A DNA stretch of 17,899 bases from Burkholderiales bacterium (GCA_006227785.1 SBFU01000155.1:1-17899); one strand, 5' to 3'; positions 1 through 6,842 are shown, counted from the first letter of the stretch. Program-made: numbers and translations. Notes: generated from the sequence alone by a model not told the origin.

Positions 1-351
1 GATGTCGATGGTGATGTAGTCGGCGCCCACGCCATCGGCGGCCAGGCGGTCGATGACCGCGTAGTCGGCCTCCTTGACGCCGGAGCTGATGGAGACGAAC
101 AGGCCCTTCTCGCGCATGCGCCGGGCATAGGCCACGTTGTCCAGGTCGAAGCGGTGCATGACATAGAAGTAGCCGTTGGCGGCGAGGTACTCGCTGATCG
201 GCTCGTCCAGCACCGTCTTCATGTTGGCCGGCACCACCGGCAGCTTGAAGCGCCGGCCACCGAACTGCACCGAGGCATCGCATTCGCTGCGGCTTTCCAC
301 GCGGCACTTGCGCGGCAGCAGCAGGATGTTGTCGTAGTCGAAGATTTCCAT
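1..351 (-). CDS. guaC: GMP reductase, N-terminal part (gene runs off the window)
   Basis: GMP reductase converts GMP to IMP with NADPH in the cytoplasm, returning guanine nucleotides to the IMP pool. The 117 visible residues begin [16 protein letters not shown] and continue with [27 protein letters not shown], and a [11 protein letters not shown] segment, ending in YITIDI at the window edge. This matches the start of the IMPDH/GMPR TIM-barrel family, and more closely the GMP reductase branch than IMP dehydrogenase, because there is no CBS-domain insertion and the opening motif is the GMPR type. The catalytic cysteine lies beyond the edge and cannot be checked. The start is the ATG complementary to 349-351, with a GAAAGG ribosome-binding site about 6 nt upstream. 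It is divergent from uvrD. The leader has an unusual hairpin (see 432-467). Confidence 0.88.
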   Translation of the reverse strand, partial: MEIFDYDNILLLPRKCRVESRSECDASVQFGGRRFKLPVVPANMKTVLDEPISEYLAANGYFYVMHRFDLDNVAYARRMREKGLFVSISSGVKEADYAVIDRLAADGVGADYITIDI

Positions 352-431
352 GTGGGCCTTTCAGTCACCCCTTGGCGGGATGGGTTGGTGAAAAGGCGCT
401 TGGAACTGGCCGGTTCTGGTTTCCGCAGCCG

Positions 432-467
432 GAAAAAAGAAACCGGGCGCAATTGCTTGGGCCCGGT
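432..467 (-). promoter_or_regulatory. Terminator-like hairpin at the 5' end of the guaC leader
   Basis: On the minus strand ACCGGGC (461-467) and GCCCGGT (442-448) form a perfect 7-bp stem around a 12-nt loop, followed directly by TTCTTTTTTC (432-441). This is the layout of an intrinsic terminator, but no minus-strand gene lies upstream for it to terminate. It sits between the predicted guaC transcript start and the guaC ATG. A competing pairing is possible, because GGTTTC at the 3' arm can pair with GAAACC about 17 nt downstream and would open the hairpin. It may be an attenuator or a 5' stabilising hairpin. Confidence 0.5.
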
Positions 468-472
468 GATTG

Positions 473-502
473 ATTCTAGGCGGGACGGGTCGTGGTTGCC
501 AA
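473..502 (-). promoter_or_regulatory. Predicted sigma70-type promoter of guaC
   Basis: On the minus strand a -35 box TTGGCA (497-502) is separated by 18 nt from a -10 box TAGAAT (473-478). Each box matches the consensus at 5 of 6 bases or nearly so. Counting 6 nt past the -10 box places the transcript start at A467, which is the first base of the leader hairpin. This is a prediction from sequence only. Confidence 0.6.
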
Positions 503-578
503 GCCGGCTGTTGCGTTATTGGCGGTATACGGGATGCGGTATGGCCGGGGTGGTGAACCGGACGGCGCGCGCGCTTCC

Positions 579-591
579 TACAATGCCTGGA
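579..591 (+). promoter_or_regulatory. Predicted -10 element giving a leaderless uvrD transcript
   Basis: TACAAT (579-584) matches the -10 consensus at 5 of 6 bases and is followed by 6 nt and then the chosen ATG at 591. The expected transcript start coincides with the A of the ATG. No clear -35 box and no Shine-Dalgarno sequence precede this ATG. The same arrangement is seen at two other genes in the window. Confidence 0.45.
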
Positions 592-2972
592 TGCTGTCCG
601 TAGATTCCTCCCCGCTGGTCGCTGATCTGAACCCCGAACAGGCCGCGGCCGTCACCCTGCCGCACGAGCATGCCCTGATCCTGGCTGGCGCCGGTTCGGG
701 CAAGACACGGGTGTTGACCACGCGCATTGCCTGGCTGCTGCAGACCGGTCAGGTCTCCCCTGGCGGCGTGTTGGCGGTGACCTTCACCAACAAGGCGGCG
801 CGCGAGATGATGACGCGCCTGACCAGCATGCTGCCGGTGAACGTGAGGGGCATGTGGATCGGCACCTTTCATGGCCTGTGCAACCGGCTGCTGCGGGCCC
901 ACCACAAGCTGGCGGACCTGCCACCGACCTTCCAGATCCTGGACACGCAGGACCAGCTCGCGGCCATCAAGCGCCTGTGCAAACAGCACAATGTCGACGA
1001 CGAACGCTTTCCGCCCCGCCAATTGCAGTGGTTCATCAGTGGCTGCAAGGAAGACGGACAGCGTCCGCGTGATGTGGTGGTACGGGACGACGAGACGCGA
1101 CGCAAGGTCGAGATCTACCAGCTCTACGAGGAGCAGTGCCAGCGCGAAGGCGTCGTCGACTTCGGCGAGCTGATGCTGCGCTCCTACGAACTGCTGCGCG
1201 ACAACGACCCGATCCGCGTGCATTACCAGCGGCGCTTCAGGCACATCCTGATCGACGAGTTCCAGGACACGAACCGGCTGCAGTATGCCTGGATCAAGCT
1301 GTTTTCACCGCCCGCTGTGGAAGGCCTGCCATCCCCTGGCAACGCCGTGTTTGCGGTGGGGGACGATGACCAGAGCATCTATGCCTTTCGTGGTGCCCGC
1401 GTGGGGAACATGGCCGATTTCGTGCGTGAATTCAGGGTCGCGCACCAGATCAAGCTGGAGCAGAACTACCGCAGCTGCAGCAACATCCTGAACGCCGCCA
1501 ATGCCCTGATCAGCCACAACAGCCGGCGCCTGGGCAAGAACCTGCGCACCGATGCCGGCGCGGGGGAGCTGGTGCGGGTGTACGAAGCCACCAGTGACCT
1601 GGCCGAAGCGCAGTGGATCGTCGACGAGATGAAACAGCTGGAGCGTGACGGCACGGGTCGCAGCGAAATGGCCGTGCTCTACCGCAGCAACGCCCAGAGC
1701 CGGGTGGTGGAAACGGCGCTGTTCAACGCCGGGGTTCCCTACCGCGTCTACGGCGGCTTGCGCTTCTTCGAGCGCGCCGAAATCAAGCACGCCCTGGCCT
1801 ACCTGCGGCTGCTGGAGAACCCGCACGACGACACCAGCTTCTTGCGGGTGGTGAACTTCCCGGCACGCGGCATTGGCGCGCGCAGCCTGGAGCAGCTGCA
1901 GGATGTGGCGCGGGTCAGCGGCTGTTCGCTGCATGACGCGGTCAGTGCGGTCACCGGGCGTGCCGGTGTGGCGATCGGCGCCTTCGTGGCCCTGCTGGAT
2001 GTGATGCGCGAGCGCACGCAGGGCATGAGTCTGCGCGAGATCATCGAGATGGTCATCGACCGTAGCGGCCTGGTCGAGCACTACCGTTCCGAGCGCGAGG
2101 GGCAGGAGCGGGTGGAGAACCTGGAGGAGCTGGTCAACGCCGCCGAGAGTTTTGTGACGCTGGAAGGTTTTGGCCGCGATGCGCCGGCCATGCCAGCCGA
2201 TGCCTCGGGCCAGGCGCTGACCCAGAGCCCGGTCAGCCAGGGACTGGACCCTTCAATGCCCGTGCTGGACGACACCTTGCCGCCCGATGGCCAGACCGGT
2301 GAGACGCTCAGCCCCCTGGCGGCCTTCCTGACCCACGCCGCCCTGGAGTCCGGCGACAACCAGGCCCAGGCTGGCCAGGAAGCCGTGCAGCTGATGACGG
2401 TACACGCAGCCAAAGGGCTGGAGTTCGATGCGGTGTTCATCACCGGGCTGGAGGAGGGCCTGTTCCCGCATGAAAACTCGATGAGCGACCGGGACGGCAT
2501 GGAAGAAGAGCGGCGCCTGATGTACGTGGCCATCACGCGTGCGCGGCAGCGTCTGTACCTGACGCACGCCCAGACCCGCATGCTGCATGGCCAGACGCGC
2601 TACAACCTGCGCAGCCGCTTCTTCGACGAGTTGCCGCCCGAGGGCCTGAAATGGCTGACGCCCCCCCAGGCGGCCTGGACCGCCAGTGGTGCGCCATCGG
2701 GATGGGCCACGGCGTCGCGGGCGGGGGCCCCTGTGGCGCAGCCCGCCTGGTCACCCGGCTGGACAAGCACGGGTGCCGCACCCGCAGCCGAACCCGACCG
2801 GGGCACCGACATCCGTGCTGGCATGCAGGTCTTTCACAACAAGTTCGGTGAGGGCAAGGTGCTGTCGGTCGAAGGGGCTGGCCCCGATGCCCGGGCGCAG
2901 GTCAGTTTTGCGCGCCATGGGGTCAAGTGGCTGGCCCTGTCGGTGGCCAAGCTGACGCCGGTGACCGACTGA
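591..2972 (+). CDS. uvrD: UvrD/PcrA-family ATP-dependent 3'-5' DNA helicase
   Basis: This is a superfamily 1A helicase of 793 residues that unwinds DNA in nucleotide-excision and mismatch repair in the cytoplasm. All family motifs are present in order: Walker A GAGSGKT (residues 33-39), AVTFTNKAA, GTFHGL, Walker B DEFQDTN (from D222), GDDDQSIYAFRGA, LEQNYRS, TVHAAKGLEFDAVF and YVAITRARQ. The C-terminal tail has VFHNKFGEGKVLSVEG, the Tudor-like domain typical of UvrD and PcrA, which supports UvrD over Rep. The frame is open back to 492, but family members begin shortly before LNPEQ, so the ATG at 591 is preferred. It has a promoter-like TACAAT 6 nt upstream and no ribosome-binding site, suggesting leaderless translation. 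It converges with the small gene at 2989-3279 after only 16 nt. Confidence 0.93.
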   Translation: MLSVDSSPLVADLNPEQAAAVTLPHEHALILAGAGSGKTRVLTTRIAWLLQTGQVSPGGVLAVTFTNKAAREMMTRLTSMLPVNVRGMWIGTFHGLCNRLLRAHHKLADLPPTFQILDTQDQLAAIKRLCKQHNVDDERFPPRQLQWFISGCKEDGQRPRDVVVRDDETRRKVEIYQLYEEQCQREGVVDFGELMLRSYELLRDNDPIRVHYQRRFRHILIDEFQDTNRLQYAWIKLFSPPAVEGLPSPGNAVFAVGDDDQSIYAFRGARVGNMADFVREFRVAHQIKLEQNYRSCSNILNAANALISHNSRRLGKNLRTDAGAGELVRVYEATSDLAEAQWIVDEMKQLERDGTGRSEMAVLYRSNAQSRVVETALFNAGVPYRVYGGLRFFERAEIKHALAYLRLLENPHDDTSFLRVVNFPARGIGARSLEQLQDVARVSGCSLHDAVSAVTGRAGVAIGAFVALLDVMRERTQGMSLREIIEMVIDRSGLVEHYRSEREGQERVENLEELVNAAESFVTLEGFGRDAPAMPADASGQALTQSPVSQGLDPSMPVLDDTLPPDGQTGETLSPLAAFLTHAALESGDNQAQAGQEAVQLMTVHAAKGLEFDAVFITGLEEGLFPHENSMSDRDGMEEERRLMYVAITRARQRLYLTHAQTRMLHGQTRYNLRSRFFDELPPEGLKWLTPPQAAWTASGAPSGWATASRAGAPVAQPAWSPGWTSTGAAPAAEPDRGTDIRAGMQVFHNKFGEGKVLSVEGAGPDARAQVSFARHGVKWLALSVAKLTPVTD

Positions 2973-2988
2973 TGTGGGCGCGCGGCGC

Positions 2989-3279
2989 TCAAGCCTTCGC
3001 CGTGGCTGCCGGTGATTCGGTGGCGGCCTGCGCCTTGCCCTTTTCCACCTGCATGGACAGGTCCAGCAGAACGGCCTTGCTGGTGTAGTAACGGTCCAGT
3101 CGCCACTCGGCAATCACAGCCAGGGCCAGCTCGAAGTCCGCATAGCCCAGCTTGTACAGGTCGGCCAACTGGAATGGGGTTTCGGACTCCAGTGCCAGCA
3201 CCAGGCGGGACAAGGTTTCGGCGGTGCTGTTCGTGGGGTTGGCTTCGATGAGCTTTCGCGCTTTCTTGACGGCTCGCAT
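2989..3279 (-). CDS. Conserved-looking small protein of unknown function, 96 residues
   Basis: I do not recognise the family. The protein is cytoplasmic in character, with no signal peptide or membrane segment and no cysteine. It starts with a basic stretch (MRAVKKARKLIEAN), has a mostly helical middle (SRLVLALES, QLADLYKLGYADFELALAVIAEW, DRYYTSKAVLLDL), and ends in a low-complexity Ala/Lys/Thr tail. Coding is supported by a TTGGAGA ribosome-binding site about 8 nt before the ATG, by codon usage like the neighbours, and by its compact fit between uvrD and psd. The perfect tandem Pho box at 3371-3388 points at this gene, 92 nt upstream of its start. That makes it a candidate phosphate-starvation protein, although this is inferred from the promoter only. 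Confidence 0.72.
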   Translation of the reverse strand: MRAVKKARKLIEANPTNSTAETLSRLVLALESETPFQLADLYKLGYADFELALAVIAEWRLDRYYTSKAVLLDLSMQVEKGKAQAATESPAATAKA

Positions 3280-3370
3280 CGGGACATCTCCAAGGGTTGA
3301 TCATGCATACCGTGGTACGCAGGGTTCTCCCGAGGATATCTGCTGGGCGACCGGATTTCGTGAATGGCGG

Positions 3371-3388
3371 ATGACAGAAAAATGACAG
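3371..3388 (-). promoter_or_regulatory. Perfect tandem Pho box (PhoB site)
   Basis: On the minus strand the site reads CTGTCATTTTTCTGTCAT: two exact 7-bp PhoB repeats separated by four T, giving the 11-bp repeat spacing of the established PhoB consensus. It lies between psd and the 96-residue gene and is oriented toward the latter. Ten nt after the second repeat comes CGAAAT (3355-3360), a weak -10 candidate. In PhoB-activated promoters the box replaces the -35 element. Confidence 0.8.
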
Positions 3389-3401
3389 GACCCGTTGTCA
3401 T
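3378..3401 (-). terminator. Weak terminator-like hairpin after psd, overlapping the Pho box
   Basis: On the minus strand ATGACA (3396-3401) and TGTCAT (3382-3387) form a 6-bp stem with an 8-nt loop, followed by four T (3378-3381). It begins 18 nt past the psd stop codon. The stem is short and AT-rich, so termination would be inefficient. The 3' arm is part of the first Pho repeat, so the pairing may be a coincidence of the PhoB motif. Confidence 0.25.
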
Positions 3402-3418
3402 GGAGAACGACCTTCGTT

Positions 3419-4315
3419 TCAGGGCGCCGGCCTTCGCAGCAGCCCTTCGCCCATCCTCACCAGGCGACCGCCGGTGATGCCCGGCAGGAGGGTCATGCCC
3501 GCAGGCGCGAGCACGATGATGGTCGATCCGTGTTCGAACCAGCCCATTTCCTCGCCCCGCTGGTAGCTGGCGTCGCAGGGCCGCTCGTTCGGACCACGGT
3601 AGCGCAGGTTGAGCGCGACGTCCAGCGCGTGCAAGCGCATGCTGGCCACCAGAACGGCAGCCACCGGCACCAGCAAGAGCCACTGGCCATCGGACAGTTG
3701 CAGGTGCAGCACGGCGCGCTCGTTCTTGCAGAACAGGCGCTCGACACGCTGGAGGGCGATCGGATTGACGTTCCAGGTGTCACCGCTGATGTAGGTGACA
3801 TGGGTCAGGCGGGCATCGTCGGGCGCATGGAAGCGGTGGTACATGGCGGATGTCAGCCGCAGGGTCACGAAGCTGCCGCCGGCCAACCGGTCGGCCCATT
3901 CACACGCCCTGGGTGAGTTTCCCAGCAGGTCGTCCAGCCGGTAGGGGAAGCCTTTGGCCTGGAACACCTGGGATCGGCCTGCCTCGCCAGGTTCAATCGG
4001 GCCGCACGCGCCCACGATGCCATCGCTTGGACTGACGATGATGGTCGCCGAGGGGTCCACCGGTCGGGCGCCGGGCTTGAGTTCGCGGGTGAAGCATTCG
4101 TGCAGGCTGCGGAAGTCGGTGTGCAGGGCCTCGCTCAGGTCCAGGGTGGTGAAACGCGTCCAGAGCCACAGACAGGCGCGGTACACCCAGGGGTGGCGGA
4201 TGCGACTGATCCAGCCGACCAGGTGGGTGGCGGTGATGCGGGGGATGCGGTTGGTCAGCAGGAAGTTGAGATCTTCGTGCAGTGCAATGCCACGGATGTG
4301 TTGCAGGAGTTTCAT
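3419..4315 (-). CDS. psd: Phosphatidylserine decarboxylase proenzyme (E. coli-type)
   Basis: Psd makes phosphatidylethanolamine from phosphatidylserine at the inner membrane. The protein has 298 residues, close to the usual length of the E. coli type. Visible family motifs are FTRELKPGARP, SPSDG, YHRFHAP (the His of the catalytic region) and the self-cleavage motif HGST, in which Gly263-Ser264 would be cut so that Ser264 becomes the pyruvoyl group on a short alpha chain of about 35 residues. The start is fixed by an in-frame stop five codons upstream of the ATG. No good ribosome-binding site is seen. It is divergent from the aminotransferase at 4376, and its start codon lies inside the Pho-box-like repeat at 4309-4326. 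In many Burkholderiales the housekeeping Psd is a shorter type next to pssA and ilvC, so this may be a second, specialised copy. Confidence 0.88.
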   Translation of the reverse strand: MKLLQHIRGIALHEDLNFLLTNRIPRITATHLVGWISRIRHPWVYRACLWLWTRFTTLDLSEALHTDFRSLHECFTRELKPGARPVDPSATIIVSPSDGIVGACGPIEPGEAGRSQVFQAKGFPYRLDDLLGNSPRACEWADRLAGGSFVTLRLTSAMYHRFHAPDDARLTHVTYISGDTWNVNPIALQRVERLFCKNERAVLHLQLSDGQWLLLVPVAAVLVASMRLHALDVALNLRYRGPNERPCDASYQRGEEMGWFEHGSTIIVLAPAGMTLLPGITGGRLVRMGEGLLRRPAP

Positions 4316-4342
4316 GCCGTTGTCACTTCAGGGCCATACAAG
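4309..4342 (+). promoter_or_regulatory. Pho-box-like promoter of the aminotransferase gene
   Basis: GTTTCAT (4309-4315), 4 nt, then TTGTCAC (4320-4326) form a direct repeat at 11-bp spacing. Each half matches CTGTCAT at 5 of 7 bases. Exactly 10 nt later comes TACAAG (4337-4342), a plausible -10 box. The second repeat and the 10-nt gap to the -10 are the same as in the E. coli phoA promoter as I remember it. The downstream ATG is at 4376. The first half overlaps the psd start codon on the other strand. Confidence 0.5.
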
Positions 4343-4375
4343 ATACGGGCGGCCGTTCCGCAGGAGTCTTCTTCG

Positions 4376-6025
4376 ATGTCCGTTCTTCCCTATGCCCTGC
4401 CTCTGGGTGCTCTGGCCTTGGGCTGGCCTCTGCTCAGCCAGCGGATCGCGCTCTCGCGTGCCAAGCACCGGTCGCTGGCAGGGCACTCGCGCATGGCCAA
4501 GCGACTGGCCCGCTGGCTGCCGGCCTACCACTATGACGAACACGAGTTCTTTCGCTGTGATGGTGCTGACGAGGTCGTCGCGCAGCGGCGGGAGGCCGCC
4601 TTCGAGACGCTGGCGAACGGATACTTGCACCGCTACGCGCGAACCCTGGCGCTGACCCGTCAGGCCCGCGAAGGCTTGGCCGATCTGCAACTGACCGGCA
4701 ACTACCGCGTGCCATTCCAGTTCGCGCACATGGTGCGACGCCGGCTTCCTGTGGGGGCTTTTGTGGCATCGGCCGAAGGCCACGGCCTGACCGATCTGGA
4801 CGGCAACCGTTTCATCGATCTGACGGGTTCCTACGGGGTCAACGTGATGGGCGTCGACTTCTACAAGGATTGCATGGCCGAAGGTCTGCGCATGGCCGAG
4901 TCGCTGGGGCCGGTGCTGGGCGCCTATCACCCTTGCGTGGCCGACAATGTAGCGCGGCTGCAGGCCATTTCCGGACTCGACGAGGTGTCGTTCCACATGT
5001 CGGGTACCGAGGCGGTGATGCAGGCGGTGCGGCTGGCGCGTTACCACACCGGGCGCCGGTACCTGGTGCGCTTCTGCGGGGCTTACCACGGCTGGTGGGA
5101 CGACGTGCAGCCGGGCCCGGGCAACCCGATGCCGCCGCGCGAGACCTACACCCTGGCCGACATGAGCGAGCGCAGCCTGGATGTGCTGCGCCGCCGCCGC
5201 GACATCGCCTGCGTGCTGGTCAACCCGCTGCAGGCCATGCACCCCAACCGGAACGCTCCGGCCGACTCGGCCCTGGTCGACAGCAGTCGCACGGCCGGTT
5301 TCGACCGCCAGGCCTACACGGAATGGTTGCACCGGCTGCGCCAGGTCTGCAGCGAGCGCGGCATCGTGCTGATCATGGACGAGGTGTTCCTGGGTTTTCG
5401 GCTCGCCCCCGGCGGGGCGCAGGCCTACTTCGGCGTGCAGGCGGACATGGTCACCTATGGCAAGACGCTGGCCGGGGGTTATCCGGTCGGCGTCCTGTGT
5501 GGTCACCACCGGCTCATGCGCCGCTACCGCGACGACCGGCCGGCCGACCTCTGCCTGGCCCGTGGCACCTTCAATGCCCATCCCTATGTGATGGCTGGCA
5601 TGTCCGCCTTTCTGCGCCGGCTGGACGATCCGCAGGTGTTGTCGGCCTATGACGATCAGGATGCGCGATGGGATGCACGGGCGCGCCACTTCAACGCCAC
5701 CATGGAACGGGAGCATCTGCCCATGCGAGCGGACCATCTGCAAAGCATCTGGACCATCAGCTACACCGAGCCCTCGCGCTACAACTGGATGCTCCAGTAC
5801 TACCTGCGTTGGCATGGTGTGGCGCTGAGCTGGGTGGGTACCGGCAGGCTCATCTTTGGCCTTCGCATGGACGATGCCACCTTCGATCAGGTGGTGGCCT
5901 GCTTCGTCAGGGCCGGGAAGGACATGCGTGCGCACGGTTGGTGGGACCATCCGCCAGGGCTGAGCGACCGCTGGATCCGACGCCGCGTGCTGGGCGAACT
6001 GCTGCGTGCCCGGTTTGGCATCTGA
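4376..6025 (+). CDS. Class III PLP-dependent aminotransferase with an N-terminal membrane segment
   Basis: This 549-residue protein has a fold type I aminotransferase core resembling glutamate-1-semialdehyde aminomutase: LTDLDGNRFIDLTGSYGVNVMG, SFHMSGTEAVMQAVRLAR, FCGAYHGWWDD, the cofactor-binding IIMDEVFLGFR (Asp335), and the PLP lysine in TYGKTLAGGYPVGV (Lys363). It is about 120 residues longer than GSA aminomutase at the N-terminus. That extension starts with a hydrophobic segment (residues 4-24) followed by a basic, helical region, so the enzyme is probably anchored at the inner membrane. This is not expected for a tetrapyrrole enzyme. The start is chosen from AGGAG 9 nt upstream of the ATG. 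Neighbours (psd, glycosyltransferase, phoX) and a Pho-box-like promoter suggest a lipid-related or phosphate-stress role. The substrate is unknown. Confidence 0.85.
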   Translation: MSVLPYALPLGALALGWPLLSQRIALSRAKHRSLAGHSRMAKRLARWLPAYHYDEHEFFRCDGADEVVAQRREAAFETLANGYLHRYARTLALTRQAREGLADLQLTGNYRVPFQFAHMVRRRLPVGAFVASAEGHGLTDLDGNRFIDLTGSYGVNVMGVDFYKDCMAEGLRMAESLGPVLGAYHPCVADNVARLQAISGLDEVSFHMSGTEAVMQAVRLARYHTGRRYLVRFCGAYHGWWDDVQPGPGNPMPPRETYTLADMSERSLDVLRRRRDIACVLVNPLQAMHPNRNAPADSALVDSSRTAGFDRQAYTEWLHRLRQVCSERGIVLIMDEVFLGFRLAPGGAQAYFGVQADMVTYGKTLAGGYPVGVLCGHHRLMRRYRDDRPADLCLARGTFNAHPYVMAGMSAFLRRLDDPQVLSAYDDQDARWDARARHFNATMEREHLPMRADHLQSIWTISYTEPSRYNWMLQYYLRWHGVALSWVGTGRLIFGLRMDDATFDQVVACFVRAGKDMRAHGWWDHPPGLSDRWIRRRVLGELLRARFGI

Positions 6026-6054
6026 CAGCCCGTCAGGCGGCTGTATGCCGTGTC

Positions 6055-6660
6055 TCAGCGCAGCCGACCGTGTCCGGGCTCCAGCCATTCGCCGCGCAGC
6101 AGCTGCAGCGGCGCCCGGTGGTACAGCTTGATGTCGTGGAACGGGTCGGTGATGATCTTGGTGGCCCACACCAGCCCGGTCTGCAGGTCCTTGAGGTACC
6201 ACAGCTGCAGCACGCGGAACACCAGGCCCCCCACCCCCAGCAGCAGCCAGGCCGTGCCGACCTGTCGCGCGTAGCCATGGAAGTCGGCGTGGGGTTCGAT
6301 CAGGCCGAAGGCGCCAGGTGAGACGGCCAGCATCAGTGGAATGAAGGCCCACAGGCCCATCAGCACCACCTTGCGCTGCAGGTTGTAGCCGACCTTGATG
6401 GCCTCCTTGTGTTCATGGGTGGCCTGGTTGATCTCGTCGTAGCCCTTGGGTTCGAAGAAGAAATGGCCGGCCTGACGCGTGGTCATCGACACCAGCCAGG
6501 CGATCAGTGCGGACACCACCGGATCGATCAGCAACCAGGCGTAGGCCAGCACGAAGCTGATCGCGCTGACCAGATGCAGTGCCTGGTTGATGCGGCTGTG
6601 GTGGTAATAACGGTGGTCGTCCCAGCGCTGGGTGGCAAGTTCCTGCAGGAATCGCTTCAC
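6055..6660 (-). CDS. His-rich integral membrane protein, Mpo1/DUF962-like
   Basis: The protein has 201 residues with about four hydrophobic segments (roughly residues 28-45, 47-60, 98-115 and 137-155). The N-terminal half has YYHHSRINQALH, then RQAGHFFFEPKGY. The spaced N..H and GH...E pattern resembles DUF962/Mpo1-like proteins; yeast Mpo1 is an iron-dependent dioxygenase acting on 2-hydroxy fatty acids. The C-terminal half adds THEHKE, DPFHDIKLYHRAP and further conserved-looking His residues, so metal binding is plausible. The start is a GTG at 6658-6660, preceded by a strong AAGGAGA site; there is no ATG in a suitable place. It converges with the aminotransferase and diverges from the glycosyltransferase. 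The coding call is firm; the family assignment is tentative and from memory of the motif. Confidence 0.75.
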   Translation of the reverse strand: MKRFLQELATQRWDDHRYYHHSRINQALHLVSAISFVLAYAWLLIDPVVSALIAWLVSMTTRQAGHFFFEPKGYDEINQATHEHKEAIKVGYNLQRKVVLMGLWAFIPLMLAVSPGAFGLIEPHADFHGYARQVGTAWLLLGVGGLVFRVLQLWYLKDLQTGLVWATKIITDPFHDIKLYHRAPLQLLRGEWLEPGHGRLR

Positions 6661-6736
6661 ATGGATCTCCTTGTGGTTTCGGACACGGCCTGCGCAGCCG
6701 GGGAGGCCAGGCGCATGCGGATGTTGGGTCGTCACC

Positions 6737-6754
6737 GTGAAACCGGTGTGACAT
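6737..6754 (-). promoter_or_regulatory. Possible degenerate Pho box for the His-rich membrane protein gene
   Basis: On the minus strand ATGTCAC (6748-6754), 4 nt, and GTTTCAC (6737-6743) repeat at 11-bp spacing, with 5 of 7 and 4 of 7 matches to CTGTCAT. The half-sites resemble those at 4309-4326 in reversed order. A weak -10 candidate CAACAT follows 10 nt later (6721-6726). The gene starts at 6660. Confidence 0.25.
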
Positions 6755-6802
6755 ATCGGACCTGTCATGTCGCAGGCACGCGCCGGTCACATGAAATGCA
6801 GT

Positions 6803-6820
6803 CTGTCATCAGTGTGTTGT
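6803..6820 (+). promoter_or_regulatory. Possible Pho box for the glycosyltransferase gene
   Basis: A perfect CTGTCAT (6803-6809) is followed at 11-bp spacing by GTGTTGT (6814-6820), a 4 of 7 match. Ten nt later is CAGACT (6831-6836), a weak -10 box that would put the start point at the ATG at 6843. A second exact CTGTCAT lies upstream at 6762-6768 without a good partner. The evidence is suggestive only. Confidence 0.4.
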
Positions 6821-6842
6821 CTTGAATGCGCAGACTGAGGGG

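Noticed and set aside
480..590. Possible LexA (SOS) box upstream of uvrD.
   Set aside because: I found no CTG-N10-CAG palindrome of acceptable quality in the region.
6025..6044. Inverted repeat ACAGCC/GGCTGT between the convergent aminotransferase and membrane-protein genes, considered as a shared terminator.
   Set aside because: The stem is only 6 bp with an 8-nt loop, overlaps the aminotransferase stop codon, and no T run follows on either strand.
4328..6352. A 674-codon open frame on the minus strand across the aminotransferase gene.
   Set aside because: It is the antisense shadow of a firmly identified gene in GC-rich DNA. Its translation is rich in His, Gln, Arg and Ala with no domain motif, and it also crosses into the membrane-protein gene.
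6822..6842. TTG at 6822 as the glycosyltransferase start.
   Set aside because: It lies at the end of the putative Pho box, has no ribosome-binding site, and adds seven residues with no family similarity. The ATG at 6843 is preferred, although neither start is proven.
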